This document shows positions 22,330-35,800 of a stretch of DNA of 64,000 bases, piece after piece. A program made the translations under genes and the position numbers. Within the stretch, counting starts at the first letter, position 1, and each line of letters opens with the position of its first letter. The notes below the pieces were generated by a model. The model worked only from the letters and a program-made list of their open reading frames with translations. It was not told where the DNA came from and ran no database searches. This stretch comes from Prosapia bicincta (taxonomy: Eukaryota; Arthropoda; Insecta; Hemiptera; Cercopidae): assembly GCA_036971475.1 (NCBI GenBank), contig JBAIZL010000425.1:3826501-3890500 (forward strand), in the 5' to 3' direction.

Positions 22330-23550
22330 TAAGCTTCCCCTGTTTCAACTAACACTTCTCGGATTCACTCCTGCAGACTCCCACTAGGCCATCTAGGATC
22401 CGCTGCTGCAGCACGGCCTCATTACCAACACTTCAGAACTTCCCTTGCTCTCAGTAAGGCATTTCGGATCCGCTGCTACCCCCTAGGACTATCCACCAAC
22501 TATCCAGACCTCTCCCAACTACTACTAGGGCATCTAGGATCTGGGGCTGTGGCAAGGACTTTACACCAACACTCCAGAGCTTCCCTTGCTCTCACTAAAG
22601 CATCTTGGACCCACTGCTGCAGCAAGGACTTTGCACCAACTCACCAGAAATTCCTTTGCTCCCACTAGGCCATCTAGGATTCGCTGCTGCAGCGCGGGCA
22701 TACTACTAACTCTACAGACCCTCCCGTGCTTCTAATAGATCATGTACAACCGCTGCTGCAGCATGGTTATACTCCCAACTCTGCAGACCTTCCTCTACTC
22801 CAACTAGGTCATCTAGAATCCGCTGCTGCATCATGGCCTTACTACTTACTCTACAGACCCTCCCGTGCTTCTAATAGATCATGTACAATCCGCTGCTGCA
22901 GCATGGTTATACTCCCAACTCTGCAGACCTTCCCCTACTCCTACTAGGTCATCTAGAATCCGCTGCTGCAGCATGGTTATACTCCCAACTCTGCAGACAT
23001 TCCCCTACTCCCACTAGGTCATCTAGAATCCGATGCTGCATCATGGCCTTACTACTTACTCTACAGACCCTCCCGTGCTTCTAATAGGTCATGTACAATC
23101 CGCTGCTGCAGCATGGTTATACTCCCAAATTTGTAGACCTTCCCCTACTCCCACTAGGTTATCTAGAATCCGCTGCTGCATCATGATTATACTCCCAACT
23201 CTGCAGACCTTCCCCTACTCCCACTAGGTCATCTAGAATCCGCTGCATCATGGCCTTACTACTTACTCTACAGACCCTCCCGTGCTTCTAATAGGTCATG
23301 TACAATCCGCTGCTGCAGCATGGTTATACACCCAACTCTGCAGACCTTCCCCTACTCCCACTAGGTCATCTAGAATCCGCTGCTGCATCATGATTATACT
23401 CCAAACTCTGCAGACCTTTCCCTACTCCCACTAGGTCATCTAGAATCCGCTGCTGCATCATGGTAATACTTCCAACTCTGCAGACCTTCCCCTACTCCCA
23501 CTAGGTTATCTAGAATCCGCTGCTGCATCATGGCCTTACTAGCTGTACTA
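22330..23550. repeat. 70-bp minisatellite, about 17 units
   Basis: Units carry CATCTAGAATCCGCTGCTGC and CTGCAGACC at 70-bp spacing. The left end (22330-22700) is diverged and the rest is homogeneous. Two unit types alternate: one with CTCCCGTGCTTCTAATAG and TCATGTACAATCC, one with TTCCCCTACTCCCACTAGG and TCATCTAGAATCC. The first type begins at 22721, 22860, 23070 and 23277, so higher-order periods of two and three units occur. The open frames across it have no known function. Confidence 0.93.
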
Positions 23551-24215
23551 ACTCTTTAGAACTTCCCTTAACATAAAATTACTTTTCTTAGTATTCAATT
23601 ACCCTTAAATAAATTAGTACTAATTCCCCATATCATATGCTATAAATGTAACTTAAACTTTATATATTGTTTTCTATTTTATTTATTTATTTACCTGTTT
23701 TAGAAGAGCAGAATGTAACAATGGACGTAACTCACCAGGAAAGAGACAATGGAAATACTTTAAAATTCAGTAACAGAAGAAATTTGATAGATTGAAAAAT
23801 ATCAGAAAGGCTGACGTAATAATTTTATTAGTCAGGTATTTGTGATTTAATAAAAGATAAATTGAATTTTCGCTTTGGCAATTAAGTATTTGTGGTTTTG
23901 TAACATTTAGTCTACTTAGTGTAACGTATGATAATGTCGGATGTGTCTGGACTCCTCACAAGCCACTATCCCCAAGAAGTGTGTGATAAGTTTAAACCCA
24001 AAAAGAACTTCGTATAGATAGTGTGTGTAGATACTAGTTCTTATTTAAAGGTTGCCTTAATGCAAAATTACGCACTTTACACATGATTTTATATTATAAA
24101 ACATCTAGATAAACTAGTTTTAAGTATTAATATAACATGGGCGGCGTTGTTGGAACACCCCACAAAATTTCCCCCCTATCCGTTGTTTTGCAGATGAAAT
24201 GTCTGACAAGTGTCC
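23551..24215. other. Unassigned DNA
   Basis: AT-rich; nothing recognised. Confidence 0.4.
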
Positions 24216-24217
24216 TC

Positions 24218-24363
24218 CCACAAACACAAACACACACATGCATGGATGCAAGCATGTAAATTCGCGCCCACATACACACCCAAACACACACACACACGCA
24301 CAAACACACACACACACACACAAACACATACACACACAAACACCTACACACACACTCACACAA

Positions 24364-24426
<63 letters not shown>
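24218..24426. repeat. (CA)n microsatellite with ACACAAAC variants
   Basis: CA dinucleotides, with AAACAC and TACACA interruptions on the left and a pure run on the right. Open frames across it are artefacts. Confidence 0.95.
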
Positions 24427-24429
<3 letters not shown>

Positions 24430-27400
24430 AGACGGCCGAAAACATTCTCAAAATATACAGAATTTACAAAAGAAAGCAAAATCGGTAAAATTATTTAAAA
24501 TAGAGATTTTAAAACGCAATAGTGGACGTGAAAATAGCGGCCCTAACCTGTATGCTATCAGAATAGGTAAACAAATCAGGTCCAAAGCGCTGATTTTGGC
24601 TAACAAAACAAAAGATTGGGTACCCTATTTATGAGAAAAAGAGAGGTGATTCAGCACTAGGAGAGGACGGACGTTTTCTTCTCGACATCCAGAACCATGA
24701 ACTGCAAGATGCCGTTCCGTGGCTAAGCCTTAATCCATAGTCCAAGATGGAAGTGGAGATGGTCAGCTCTTCAACCGCTACAATTCGAATATAAAATGTT
24801 TTGTTATGTAACTAAACAGTATTAAAGGCGGCCTTACAATGGTCCAGAAGCGTCGGCTAGAACATTCTAGACTCCAGGGAACCAACGTTGGGAGAAGAGG
24901 AGCGAGGTGCAGTGAAGATTTTTGGGGCAAGTCCAAATTTTAATAACAAAATAACCATTTAATAATTTAAATACAAATTTCAAAATTATAAATACCGATT
25001 TCATTAAATACAAAATTAATATCAAATTGATTTTTCATTAGAATTAAAAAAATATAAATAAGCAACTGACTTTATATTGGAAAAGTATCTAAATTGTGTA
25101 CATTAAATATAAATTATTCAAATTTAAATTACTAATATCAAGATTAAAGTTTATTAAATTGTTACAAGGTCAAATTTAACAAGTTAAGACAAAGAAAATC
25201 CAATGGCATTAATAAAATTCAAAGAGAAAAGTTGAATAAGAATTTCAATAAGGAGATTTAAATTAAAATCGCTTCAAATTCAACGTTTATTTTATGTCAT
25301 TAACAAAATTACATCATACAACCAGTATTAAAAATATGTAAAACGAAAATCCTATAAAATTGTTGTACAAATATTTTAGATTTATATTTGGGAGCACAAA
25401 TGTAAATCGAAATTTAAATGATTTGGAAGTAAACTTGTGCTTACTTGTATAAATAAAATAATAGACATGAAATAAAACCATTTAATATAAATATTTCTCA
25501 TATTCTATTCAAAGTTGTAAATTTTATAAATTTTAGTTAGAAGAATAATTTATGTACTTTAATCAAAACAACAAGAACTATTGAGAACCATTATAAGCTA
25601 TTTATCTTTATTTTAAATAAAAACTGCTTTTGTTAGGAAAAAATAAAATAAATCTTTGAGATAAAATTTTCAAGAGTGAATTTTAATATTATATTGTTTG
25701 TATTTCAAATTAATTAAAAATCAAGTTAAAACTACAAAATGTTTAAAAATTATTATTATTAACCTGTGGTAAATCAGTAATAAAATTTCTAGAATTTTTC
25801 CAACCATTTAAAAAAAATAAAAGCAAACATTTCAAATCGTTAGAAAAAAGAATTCTAATAAATATTTAAGCAATAGCAAATAATTATATTCATTTTAACA
25901 TTGATAAAATAATTAATAATGGGCCTAAAATCTATCTAAATGAGATAGAGCATTATGGTTGGTTTTATAAATGAAGTCCAGGGATTTCATCCACTGGCAG
26001 ATCACACTCGACACCCTACAGGAACCAGGACATGGTAAGTCGGATGGGATCATATTTTGATCGCGGCTGAACTGTCGCGTTTCGGCTCTACAGTACCCAT
26101 CATCAGTAAGTCAATGTAGAGCGTAAAACATACACGGCTGAGGCTGTCGTAACAGGGCTTAACGCAATTTTATTTCCAAACAGGCATTTTAAACTTTCTG
26201 TGTTTTTAATGAGTATACGATCCCCACACTATACTTAATGACACTGTATAACATAGTTTTCAAGGGATTATTGGGATGAAACAGTTTATGTTATACTATC
26301 ACAACTGAATTAAATTTGATATTGCAACGTAAACACCGACGTTTCTTTGTAGTACGCCTTCTTCAAGTAACCACCTAAGCCAGGTATCTATCTCAGTTAA
26401 CTATCTGAGTTATAGTAACCTTACAAGTGTTGTAGGCTACAACAATAGTAATCCGCTGGTCATTAGTGGATAGGTACTAGCTTACGATCACAACATATGG
26501 TAATATCACCTTAGAGATCTGTTCGCCTGAGCGATGGTTTCTTACTATACTGCATAGATCCCTGTCTTAATTCTGCATTATTCACAACCTTTCAAATATC
26601 CTTCATAGACGTAGATTGACAAATATTTTAATTTTCATCTCTAAACATCTCAAATATTTTTTTGCTTCATTTTGTCCCATGAGAGTTTGAATTCACGAAG
26701 TATTTGTCCTTTAAAGGTTTGAATTATTAAGGAAAAATGTGAAGTTAGCACGTACCACAAAAAAACATACGTTATAAATAATTTTTAAAACTATTGAATA
26801 CTTTTAAAATGAGTGTTCTTTGGTTAAACAATATCGTTTACAAAATAATTTTCGAGTAAACACATACAGCTGGCGGCCACAAATAATTAGCGCTTGAGGA
26901 ACAATGCATAACGACCGAACGGCCGAGACAGATGGTTCTTCCAATTGAACCTAATTTGTGGCAGTTCAATTGAAACAACTGAATAATTCGTTGACTCAAA
27001 CAATTAACGATGTTGCGGGAATTATGTATACACGAGACAATTCACTTTTCTACCAACTAAACAATTTTCGGACACCTTGCGTCACAAAATTATGACAAAT
27101 TATACTCCCATGGTACTGCTGGAATATAATATGTAAGAAACTATGTTTACAAATAAGTATAGTATGTAAACGACATACCAGTCGTATTCGTAAAGATCTG
27201 TATAGAACTCTGTGACAGTATTCTGCTAAATGTATCCGAATCGTAATACTTCCTGTAAGACTGGAAATAAAAGCAATAAAACAATAATATTAGCAGTTGG
27301 ACATGGACCTTGCTTATAACAAGATAATAAAATTACATCGATTGAAAATAAAATTTTCTGGGCGTATATTTAACCCCGTAACGTTTAGCGAGGAATGAAA

Positions 27401-27895
27401 AACCTTAAAACAAGCTTCCATTAAAATGCTATTAAAAGTATAAATGCTTCTATTAAAAGTTCAGTATCCCGAACTGAACTTGGTTTGTACACGCTCTAGA
27501 CACTTCCGCCATGGTGAACCACCCAAATCCTAATCACTTTCTATGCTTGGTTTAGCGGCTGTGTAAGGTTTCTTTTATAACCAAATGCTTTTTGTAACTG
27601 TGTGTAAGCTTTTAGTTGTATGCATGTGAAACCTGGTAAATTAAACATGGCATATCAGCCTAATATTTATTGTACAGTTGATGAAAATGTTGAAAGCTTA
27701 TCAGCTTTCAACCATTCATTGAAAGTGATTCGACCACTCATTCACGAGGACTGACGTCAAACCACTGTTGTTTTCCTTCCATAACATAGCCGTAAAATGC
27801 TTTCAATCTACAGCTGTTGTTGATCTGTAACAAATGTCTAAAGGAAAGACGATGTAGGCCTATTTTTTTTGTGTAATTTCTTCTCAGCTTCCATA
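24427..27895. other. Unassigned DNA with one hammerhead-like motif
   Basis: 24500-24920 is GC-richer than its surroundings and holds one heat-shock-element-like dyad (AGAACATTCT, 24859-24868) but no gene. From 24930 to about 25930 the sequence is extremely AT-rich and featureless. The motif at 26076-26106 is listed separately. Confidence 0.35.
26076..26106 (-). ncRNA. Isolated hammerhead-like motif
   Basis: Minus strand: CTGATGA, extra T, GG paired with CC around a loop of about 11 bases, then GAAACGCG. Stem II is weak, so this is probably a decayed PLE-type end. No coding PLE sequence was found beside it. Confidence 0.35.
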
Positions 27896-27900
27896 GCTTA

Positions 27901-28180
27901 TGCTGACTCTTGTTAGAAACCAGAGTTCTACAACAATACTAGTCGAATCTCTCATCAATTCCATCTTATTTCAACATTTTCAATCGCTTATGCCCATCCT
28001 TGTTAAAAGTCAGAATTTTCAATACTTTCTGCAACAATACCAGTCGAATCTTTCAACAATTCCATCTTATTTCAACAACTTTAATAGCCCATGCCTAACC
28101 CTTGTTAAAAATCAGAATTTTAAATACTTCCTTCAACAATACCATGACGAATCTTTCAACAATTCTGTCTCATATGTACG
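27901..28180. repeat. Three diverged tandem units of about 90-101 bp
   Basis: Starts at 27901, 27991 and 28092 share TTGTTA, CAGAATTTT, CAACAATACCA and ATCTTTCAACAATTC blocks. The open frame across it arises because the units lack stops in one phase. Confidence 0.75.
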
Positions 28181-28501
28181 TGGAAGTTGGTATTGAATTG
28201 ATGATTATATTTACATAAGGCTCTCCCAGCATTAAAACTAATGTACCGCCGAAAATCTAACCTATGTTTAAGAAATCAGAAGTTTTCGTAGCATTTTAAA
28301 AATTACTGTTTCAATAAAACAAAACTTGTTACTAACGTAGAGTCAGAATTTATTAGCAACTGTGAAGCTTACAAGTGGATATTTAATCACATTATAGAAC
28401 ATTAACACAGGTATGGGAGCTGGAGTTCCGTCTTGTACAGCCGTCTCCAAAACACATACGTTTAGAGTTTGGGAACTTTCTGACAGCGCCTAATATAAGT
28501 A

Positions 28502-29347
28502 CAGTAAACTTCCGATTATCCGTGGGCGGTTTAACCGGTTTGCGGATTATCCGGGGTCTGCCATTGTTTTACATATATCCAGTTTTTATTCCAATCATAT
28601 TCATGTGTTTAAATTTCCAAACGGTAAATTACGGCGTAAATACATATAAGGCTTTATAGAAGTTAAGATGAAGGGAATAGATATAAAAATATGTACGTAC
28701 TAATTTTTACATTGAAAGGGAAGCATCCCGACGCGGGCCAATGAAATAAAAGGGGCGAGCAGACTACTGTATATAAGAGCAATGAAATAATGCTTGGACG
28801 CCCGAAAACCTAATGCGTATCATAAGATTGTAAACAAATGTCAGCTAATCTCGGCTATAAATAGTCTAGGACGTGACATATGCATTATCCATGTCTGTCA
28901 TATACATTATCGATCTTTATGGCTTTGTGACACAAGTAAACATAGTGCGACAAAATGGTTAGATCTCACATTAAAGCTAAAATCAATGCTCACAAAAAAA
29001 CAAACGAAAGTGACAGATTTTTTTGTATTATTTGTAAAGAAAATTAAATATGTACATACATACTTACTTTTGACATATACTTATGTACGTATTGTAAATA
29101 GTTAGAATTATAAATGTACATGTTATAATACATCGACATTTTAAATTATTTTCTGTAGTCTATTTATTTTGTCCTTTGAAGATTATTTGTGAATTGCATT
29201 AACCGGGGTCATTATGTCTGTAACTTATGGTATAATAATCGATTATCCATCGTTTTGCGTATTCTTTGTTCATAGCGGATTATCCGGGGAATTCGTTATC
29301 CGGCGTTGCCGGGCCACCCTATTCCACGGATAATCGGGAGTTTACTG
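28502..29347 (+). mobile_element. Third pogo/Tigger-type element, internally deleted
   Basis: Ends CAGTAAACTTCCGATTATCC and (complement of the right end) CAGTAAACTCCCGATTATCC, flanked by TA at 28500-28501 and 29348-29349. GCGGATTATCCGGGG-type words recur inside both ends. At about 0.85 kb it lacks the catalytic region. Confidence 0.88.
28794..29105 (+). pseudogene. C-terminal fragment of Tigger-type transposase
   Basis: An open frame inside the deleted element. The part WLDLTLKLKSML followed by KKQTKVTDFF matches the layout of Tigger C-termini (a helical segment, then a basic stretch and QxxxxxFF). The DDE domain is absent. The first half of the frame (MDARKPNAYHKIVNKC) is not recognised. 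Confidence 0.5.
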
Positions 29348-29349
29348 TA

Positions 29350-31020
29350 TAGTGTTTTAATAATATACAGATACTGAACTGCTTTTAGAACACAATATAT
29401 TTTATAGACCTAATTGTGTATACGTAATTACCAATAGTTTTTTAATAATGTCAAAGAAACTCGATAAGAGGAAAGTATAGTATATTTTTATTTTTGTGAG
29501 GATTCATAGTTTCAAACAGTTAGGATTACACACTTAAAATAATGTTTTAGTGTTTTCAATTTGCTTTGTTACGATATTAGTGTTCAACTCTTCTTATTTC
29601 TCTTTTTACACATCATTACATTATTGTGGTTAGAATATAATGTTGAAGGAAAGAGATGATCCTTTCTTTGAAGATTACTTCTCTAATCAATATTTGTCCG
29701 TTATTTCACAAAATGTTCTTTTTTAATCTATTCTTGACACGTGGTTCCACAAATGTTGTTTTGGATTGGTAATGTGAATATATAAAGAATTTAGAAATTA
29801 TTTTACGTCATAGATCCGTTCTATTTAGATTTTGAAATTCTATTTCATCTATTTATGCTAATAATTATTCTTACTTTTGGTTTCATCTCTGCTACTAGTT
29901 AGGTTATTACACTTTTATACAATCATTGTTGATAATTACATCAAAATATAAATCAAAATATTACTGTTCTTTGTAAGTGGATTGGGTTTAAAATCAAAAA
30001 CAAAGCTAGAGAAAATTTATTTTTTCTGTGAACGCCTGAACGTAAGACTAATGATAATTTTAAAATGTAATTACTTTTCGAAGAACGTTCACCTCTGGGT
30101 TTTGTGATTACATTTGGATGGATTTAAATGGAACGGAAATTAATTACTCCCGTGCCGTTCCAATTTCGAACTGTATTAATACCAAGACTGACAGATCGAT
30201 TCACCGCTGACCGATACACCGCTGCTCATAAACATTATTTGATACTTTATTGAATTTTAAACTCATCTAAACACTAGTTAGCTTCTTCAAATTCTTACCT
30301 TGAAATTTAATATTGTCGAAAACTCATTAGAAAATATTTCATATTGCTGTGGCAAAAATATAAATATGGTATTATTTTACTTTTTGTATTTACAAATATT
30401 ATTAATTACACCTATTAATAAGTACTTAATGCGATATAAAATCAAACAATTGAATCTGAAAATTCGCATTTGAATTACCGAGCATACAAATATATAAATC
30501 CTCCTAATTAGCACAGTTTTAACATGTGTCGAAGAGTGAAACCTTCCCTGAACAAAAATAAATATTGAAACTATATAGATTTAAATAATTAATAATAATA
30601 TCACTAAATGATTGCATTAGAAAGAACATTTTTTTTCGCTAGTGAAAACAGAGGCGTACAAAAATTTTCTAAATTATTATTTCTATTTCACTACTAATAT
30701 TTCTTTACCTTAATATCATGATTGGTGACAAACCCTCGTGTAATGGGGTGAACTCGAACAACGAGCGTAGATCGTGTAGCAATCGACACATGGATAGACC
30801 ATACCTTACTGAACGCTTGAGGGTAAATGATGTAAGGGGTTACATCACCTAATCCACCCCAACCTGTGACGTAAATATTGAAGAAATATACCTGCTTTGC
30901 TTACTCTGCTGTTTGCACTTATGTAACACGAAACACTGTTAGAAGCACTGGTTCATTTAATAATATAGACATAGTGTCTACAAGTAGATCGCTGAAGCGT
31001 TTGGAAAATGCTTCATTGTA
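29350..31020. other. Unassigned AT-rich DNA
   Basis: No gene recognised. At 30733-30830 there is a GC-richer stretch with CCCTCG near its start and CGAGGG-like complement (GCTTGAGGG) near its end; it is not a tRNA by its arms. Confidence 0.35.
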
Positions 31021-31430
31021 AGTATAAGTGTAGTAAGCAAGTATATTTTAATAAGTGTGTGTGTTTAAATGTAGTAAACAAGTATATTTAAATAAGTGTG
31101 TATGTTCAAGTATATTATGCAAGTATATTTAAATAAGTGTGTATTTTCAAGTGTAGTAAACAAGTATATTTAAATAAGTGTGTAAGTTCAAGTGTAGTAA
31201 ACAAGTATATTTAAATAAGTGTGTATTTTCAAGCGTAGTAAACAACTATATTTAAATAAGTGTGCAAGATCAAGTGTAGTAAACAAGTATATTTAAATAA
31301 GTGTGTATGTTCAACTGATGTATGCAAGTATATTTAAATAACCGTGTATGTTCAAGTGTAGTAAACAAGTATAATTAAATAAGTGTGTATGTTCAAGTGT
31401 AGTCTCCAAGTATATTTGTATAACTGTATG
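31020..31430. repeat. 41-bp tandem array, about 10 units
   Basis: Units AAGTATATTTAAATAAGTGT followed by GTATGTTCAAGTGTAGTAAAC start at about 31039, 31080, 31121, 31162 and 31203 and continue to about 31430 with increasing divergence. Confidence 0.9.
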
Positions 31431-32460
31431 TGTGCAAGTGAAGCTATAAGTGACAGTGATATAAAATCACAGGTTCTAGCTTAAAAATAGGTTATATATG
31501 TTCAGGGATTGTATACAAGTATATTCCTATAAGTATGTATGTTCAAGTGTAGTATCCAAGTATATTTGTATAACTGTATGTGTGCAAGTCAAGCTATAAC
31601 TGACTGTGATATAAAGTCACAGGTTCTAGCTTAAAAATAGGTTATATATGTTCAGGGATTGTATACAAGTATATTCCTACAAGTATGTATGTTCAAGTGT
31701 AGTATCCAAGTATATTTGTATAACTGTATGTGTGCAAGTCAAGCTATAACTGACTGTGATATAAAGTCACAGGTTCTAGCTTAAAAATAGGTTATATATG
31801 TTCAGGGATTGTATACAAGTATATTCCTATAAGTATGTATGTTCAAGTGTAGTATCCAAGTATATTTGTATAACTGTATGTGTGCAAGTCTAGCTATAAC
31901 TGACTGTGATATAAAATCACAGGTTCTAGCTTACAAATAGGTTATATATGTTCAGGGATTGTATACAAGTATATTCCTATAAGTATGTATGTTCAAGTGT
32001 AGTATCCAAGTATATTTGTATAACTGTATGTGTGCAAGTGAAGCTATAACTGACTGTGATATAAAATCACAGGTTCTAGCTTAAAAATAGGTTATATATG
32101 TTCAGGGATTGTATACAAGTATATTCCTATAAGTATGTATGTTCAAGTGTAGTATCCAAGTATATTTGTATAACTGTATGTGTGCAAGTGAAGCTATAAC
32201 TGACTGTGATATAAAATCACAGGTTCTAGCTTAAAAATAGGTTATATATGTTCAGGGATTGTATACAAGTATATTCCTATAATTATGTATGTTCAAGTGT
32301 AGTATCCAAGTATATTTGTATAACTGTATGTGTGCAAGTGAAGCTATAAGTGACTGTGATATAAAGTCACAGGTTCTAGCCTAAAAATAGGTTAAATATG
32401 TTCAGGGATTGTATACAAGTATATTCCTATGAGTATGTATGTTCAAGTGTAGTATACAAG
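31405..32460. repeat. 150-bp tandem array, 7 units
   Basis: AAGCTATAA (or TAGCTATAAC) recurs at 31441, 31591, 31741, 31891, 32041, 32191 and 32341, exactly 150 bp apart. Each unit includes two 41-bp-like pieces (CAAGTATATT...GTTCAAGTGTAGTATC) plus a unique block with a small hairpin, CTGTGAT-ATAAA-ATCACAG. Confidence 0.95.
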
Positions 32461-32814
32461 AATATTTTTATAGGAATGTCTGTTTAAGTGTAGTATACAA
32501 GTATATTTGTATAATTATATACGTTCAAATGTAGTTAATGGGCCTTTACATGGAAATTTGTATAAGTGTATTTATAAGTAACTATAAAATTCACAGATTT
32601 TAGCTTACAAATATACATGTTTAAGGGTAGTATACAAGTATATTTGCATACGTGTGTACGTTCAAGTGTATTTACAAGTAACTATAAAATAATCTCGCAG
32701 GTTTTAGCTCAAGTGTATATCTTCAAGGATAGTAAACAAGTGTTTTTGTATAATGTGTATGTTCAAGTGTATCATTAAGTGACTTTAACATAATCTCTCA
32801 ACTCGCTCAAGTAC
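32461..32814. repeat. Diverged transition zone between the 150-bp and 133-bp arrays
   Basis: Degenerate units with GTATACAAGTATATTTGTATAA, GTTCAAGTGTA and ACTATAAAATAATCTCGCAGG bridge the two arrays in sequence, as if both grew from copies of this zone. Confidence 0.7.
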
Positions 32815-35800
32815 ATATGTTTAAGTGTTTTTTTAATATACGAATGCATGATAAGTATATTTATACGTGACTGTAAAATAATCTCATAGGTATTTATATG
32901 TCTTGGAGAAGAGGTATTTATGTATACAAGCATATTTGTATAAGTATAAATGTTTAAGTGTTGTTTTAATATACGAATGCATGATAAGTATATTTATACG
33001 TGACTGTAAAATAATCTCATAGGTATTTATATGTCTTGGAGAAGAGGTATTTATGTATACAAGCATATTTGTATAAGTATAAATGTTTAAGTGTTGTTTT
33101 AATATACGAATGCATGATAAGTATATTTATACGTGACTGTAAAATAATCTCATAGGTATTTATATGTCTTGGAGAAGAAGTATTTATGTATACAAGCATA
33201 TTTGTATAAGTATAAATGTTTAAGTGTTGTTTTAATATACGAATGCATGATAAGTATATTTATACGTGACTGTAAAATAATCTCATAGGTATTTATATGT
33301 CTTGGAGAAGAGGTATTTATGTATACAAGCATATTTGTATAAGTATAAATGTTTAAGTGTTGTTTTAATATACGAATGCATGATAAGTATATTTATACGT
33401 GACTGTAAAATAATCTCATAGGTATTTATATGTCTTGGAGAAGAAGTATTTATGTATACAAGCATATTTGTATAAGTATAAATGTTTAAGTGTTGTTTTA
33501 ATATACGAATGCATGATAAGTATATTTATACGTGACTGTAAAATAATCTCATAGGTATTTATATGTCTTGGAGAAGAAGTATTTATGTATACAAGCATAT
33601 TTGTATAAGTATAAATGTTTAAGTGTTGTTTTAATATACGAATGCATGATAAGTATATTTATACGTGACTGTAAAATAATCTCATAGGTATTTATATGTC
33701 TTGGAGAAGAGGTATTTATGTATACAAGCATATTTGTATAAGTATAAATGTTTAAGTGTTGTTTTAATATACGAATGCATGATAAGTATATTTATACGTG
33801 ACTGTAAAATAATCTCATAGGTATTTATATGTCTTGGAGAAGAGGTATTTATGTATACAAGCATATTTGTATAAGTATAAATGTTTAAGTGTTGTTTTAA
33901 TATACGAATGCATGATAAGTATATTTATACGTGACTGTAAAATAATCTCATAGGTATTTATATGTCTTGGAGAAGAAGTATTTATGTATACAAGCATATT
34001 TGTATAAGTATAAATGTTTAAGTGTTGTTTTAATATACGAATGCATGATAAGTATATTTATACGTGACTGTAAAATAATCTCATAGGTATTTATATGTCT
34101 TGGAGAAGAGGTATTTATGTATACAAGCATATTTGTATAAGTATAAATGTTTAAGTGTTGTTTTAATATACGAATGCATGATAAGTATATTTATACGTGA
34201 CTGTAAAATAATCTCATAGGTATTTATATGTCTTGGAGAAGAAGTATTTATGTATACAAGCATATTTGTATAAGTATAAATGTTTAAGTGTTGTTTTAAT
34301 ATACGAATGCATGATAAGTATATTTATACGTGACTGTAAAATAATCTCATAGGTATTTATATGTCTTGGAGAAGAGGTATTTATGTATACAAGCATATTT
34401 GTATAAGTATAAATGTTTAAGTGTTGTTTTAATATACGAATGCATGATAAGTATATTTATACGTGACTGTAAAATAATCTCATAGGTATTTATATGTCTT
34501 GGAGAAGAGGTATTTATGTATACAAGCATATTTGTATAAGTATAAATGTTTAAGTGTTGTTTTAATATACGAATGCATGATAAGTATATTTATACGTGAC
34601 TGTAAAATAATCTCATAGGTATTTATATGTCTTGGAGAAGAGGTATTTATGTATACAAGCATATTTGTATAAGTATAAATGTTTAAGTGTTGTTTTAATA
34701 TACGAATGCATGATAAGTATATTTATACGTGACTGTAAAATAATCTCATAGGTATTTATATGTCTTGGAGAAGAGGTATTTATGTATACAAGCATATTTG
34801 TATAAGTATAAATGTTTAAGTGTTGTTTTAATATACGAATGCATGATAAGTATATTTATACGTGACTGTAAAATAATCTCATAGGTATTTATATGTCTTG
34901 GAGAAGAGGTATTTATGTATACAAGCATATTTGTATAAGTATAAATGTTTAAGTGTTGTTTTAATATACGAATGCATGATAAGTATATTTATACGTGACT
35001 GTAAAATAATCTCATAGGTATTTATATGTCTTGGAGAAGAGGTATTTATGTATACAAGCATATTTGTATAAGTATAAATGTTTAAGTGTTGTTTTAATAT
35101 ACGAATGCATGATAAGTATATTTATACGTGACTGTAAAATAATCTCATAGGTATTTATATGTCTTGGAGAAGAGGTATTTATGTATACAAGCATATTTGT
35201 ATAAGTATAAATGTTTAAGTGTTGTTTTAATATACGAATGCATGATAAGTATATTTATACGTGACTGTAAAATAATCTCATAGGTATTTATATGTCTTGG
35301 AGAAGAGGTATTTATGTATACAAGCATATTTGTATAAGTATAAATGTTTAAGTGTTGTTTTAATATACGAATGCATGATAAGTATATTTATACGTGACTG
35401 TAAAATAATCTCATAGGTATTTATATGTCTTGGAGAAGAAGTATTTATGTATACAAGCATATTTGTATAAGTATAAATGTTTAAGTGTTGTTTTAATATA
35501 CGAATGCATGATAAGTATATTTATACGTGACTGTAAAATAATCTCATAGGTATTTATATGTCTTGGAGAAGAGGTATTTATGTATACAAGCATATTTGTA
35601 TAAGTATAAATGTTTAAGTGTTGTTTTAATATACGAATGCATGATAAGTATATTTATACGTGACTGTAAAATAATCTCATAGGTATTTATATGTCTTGGA
35701 GAAGAAGTATTTATGTATACAAGCATATTTGTATAAGTATAAATGTTTAAGTGTTGTTTTAATATACGAATGCATGATAAGTATATTTATACGTGACTGT

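Noticed and set aside
22726..23227. Overlapping plus-strand frames across the 70-bp minisatellite
   Set aside because: All derive from the repeat unit; unit length is not a multiple of three and indels shift the phase, so no protein repeat is maintained.
24857..24871. Heat-shock element
   Set aside because: One AGAACATTCT dyad without a complete third GAA block and without a downstream heat-shock gene is expected by chance in 64 kb.
30733..30830. tRNA gene
   Set aside because: A GC-richer stretch with complementary ends, but no T-arm or anticodon arm of the right size could be drawn.
32884..35726. Twenty-two near-identical minus-strand frames of 60 codons as a gene family
   Set aside because: They cross satellite unit boundaries, overlap each other, and exist because the 133-bp unit lacks stops in the right places. 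No start context or constraint is seen.
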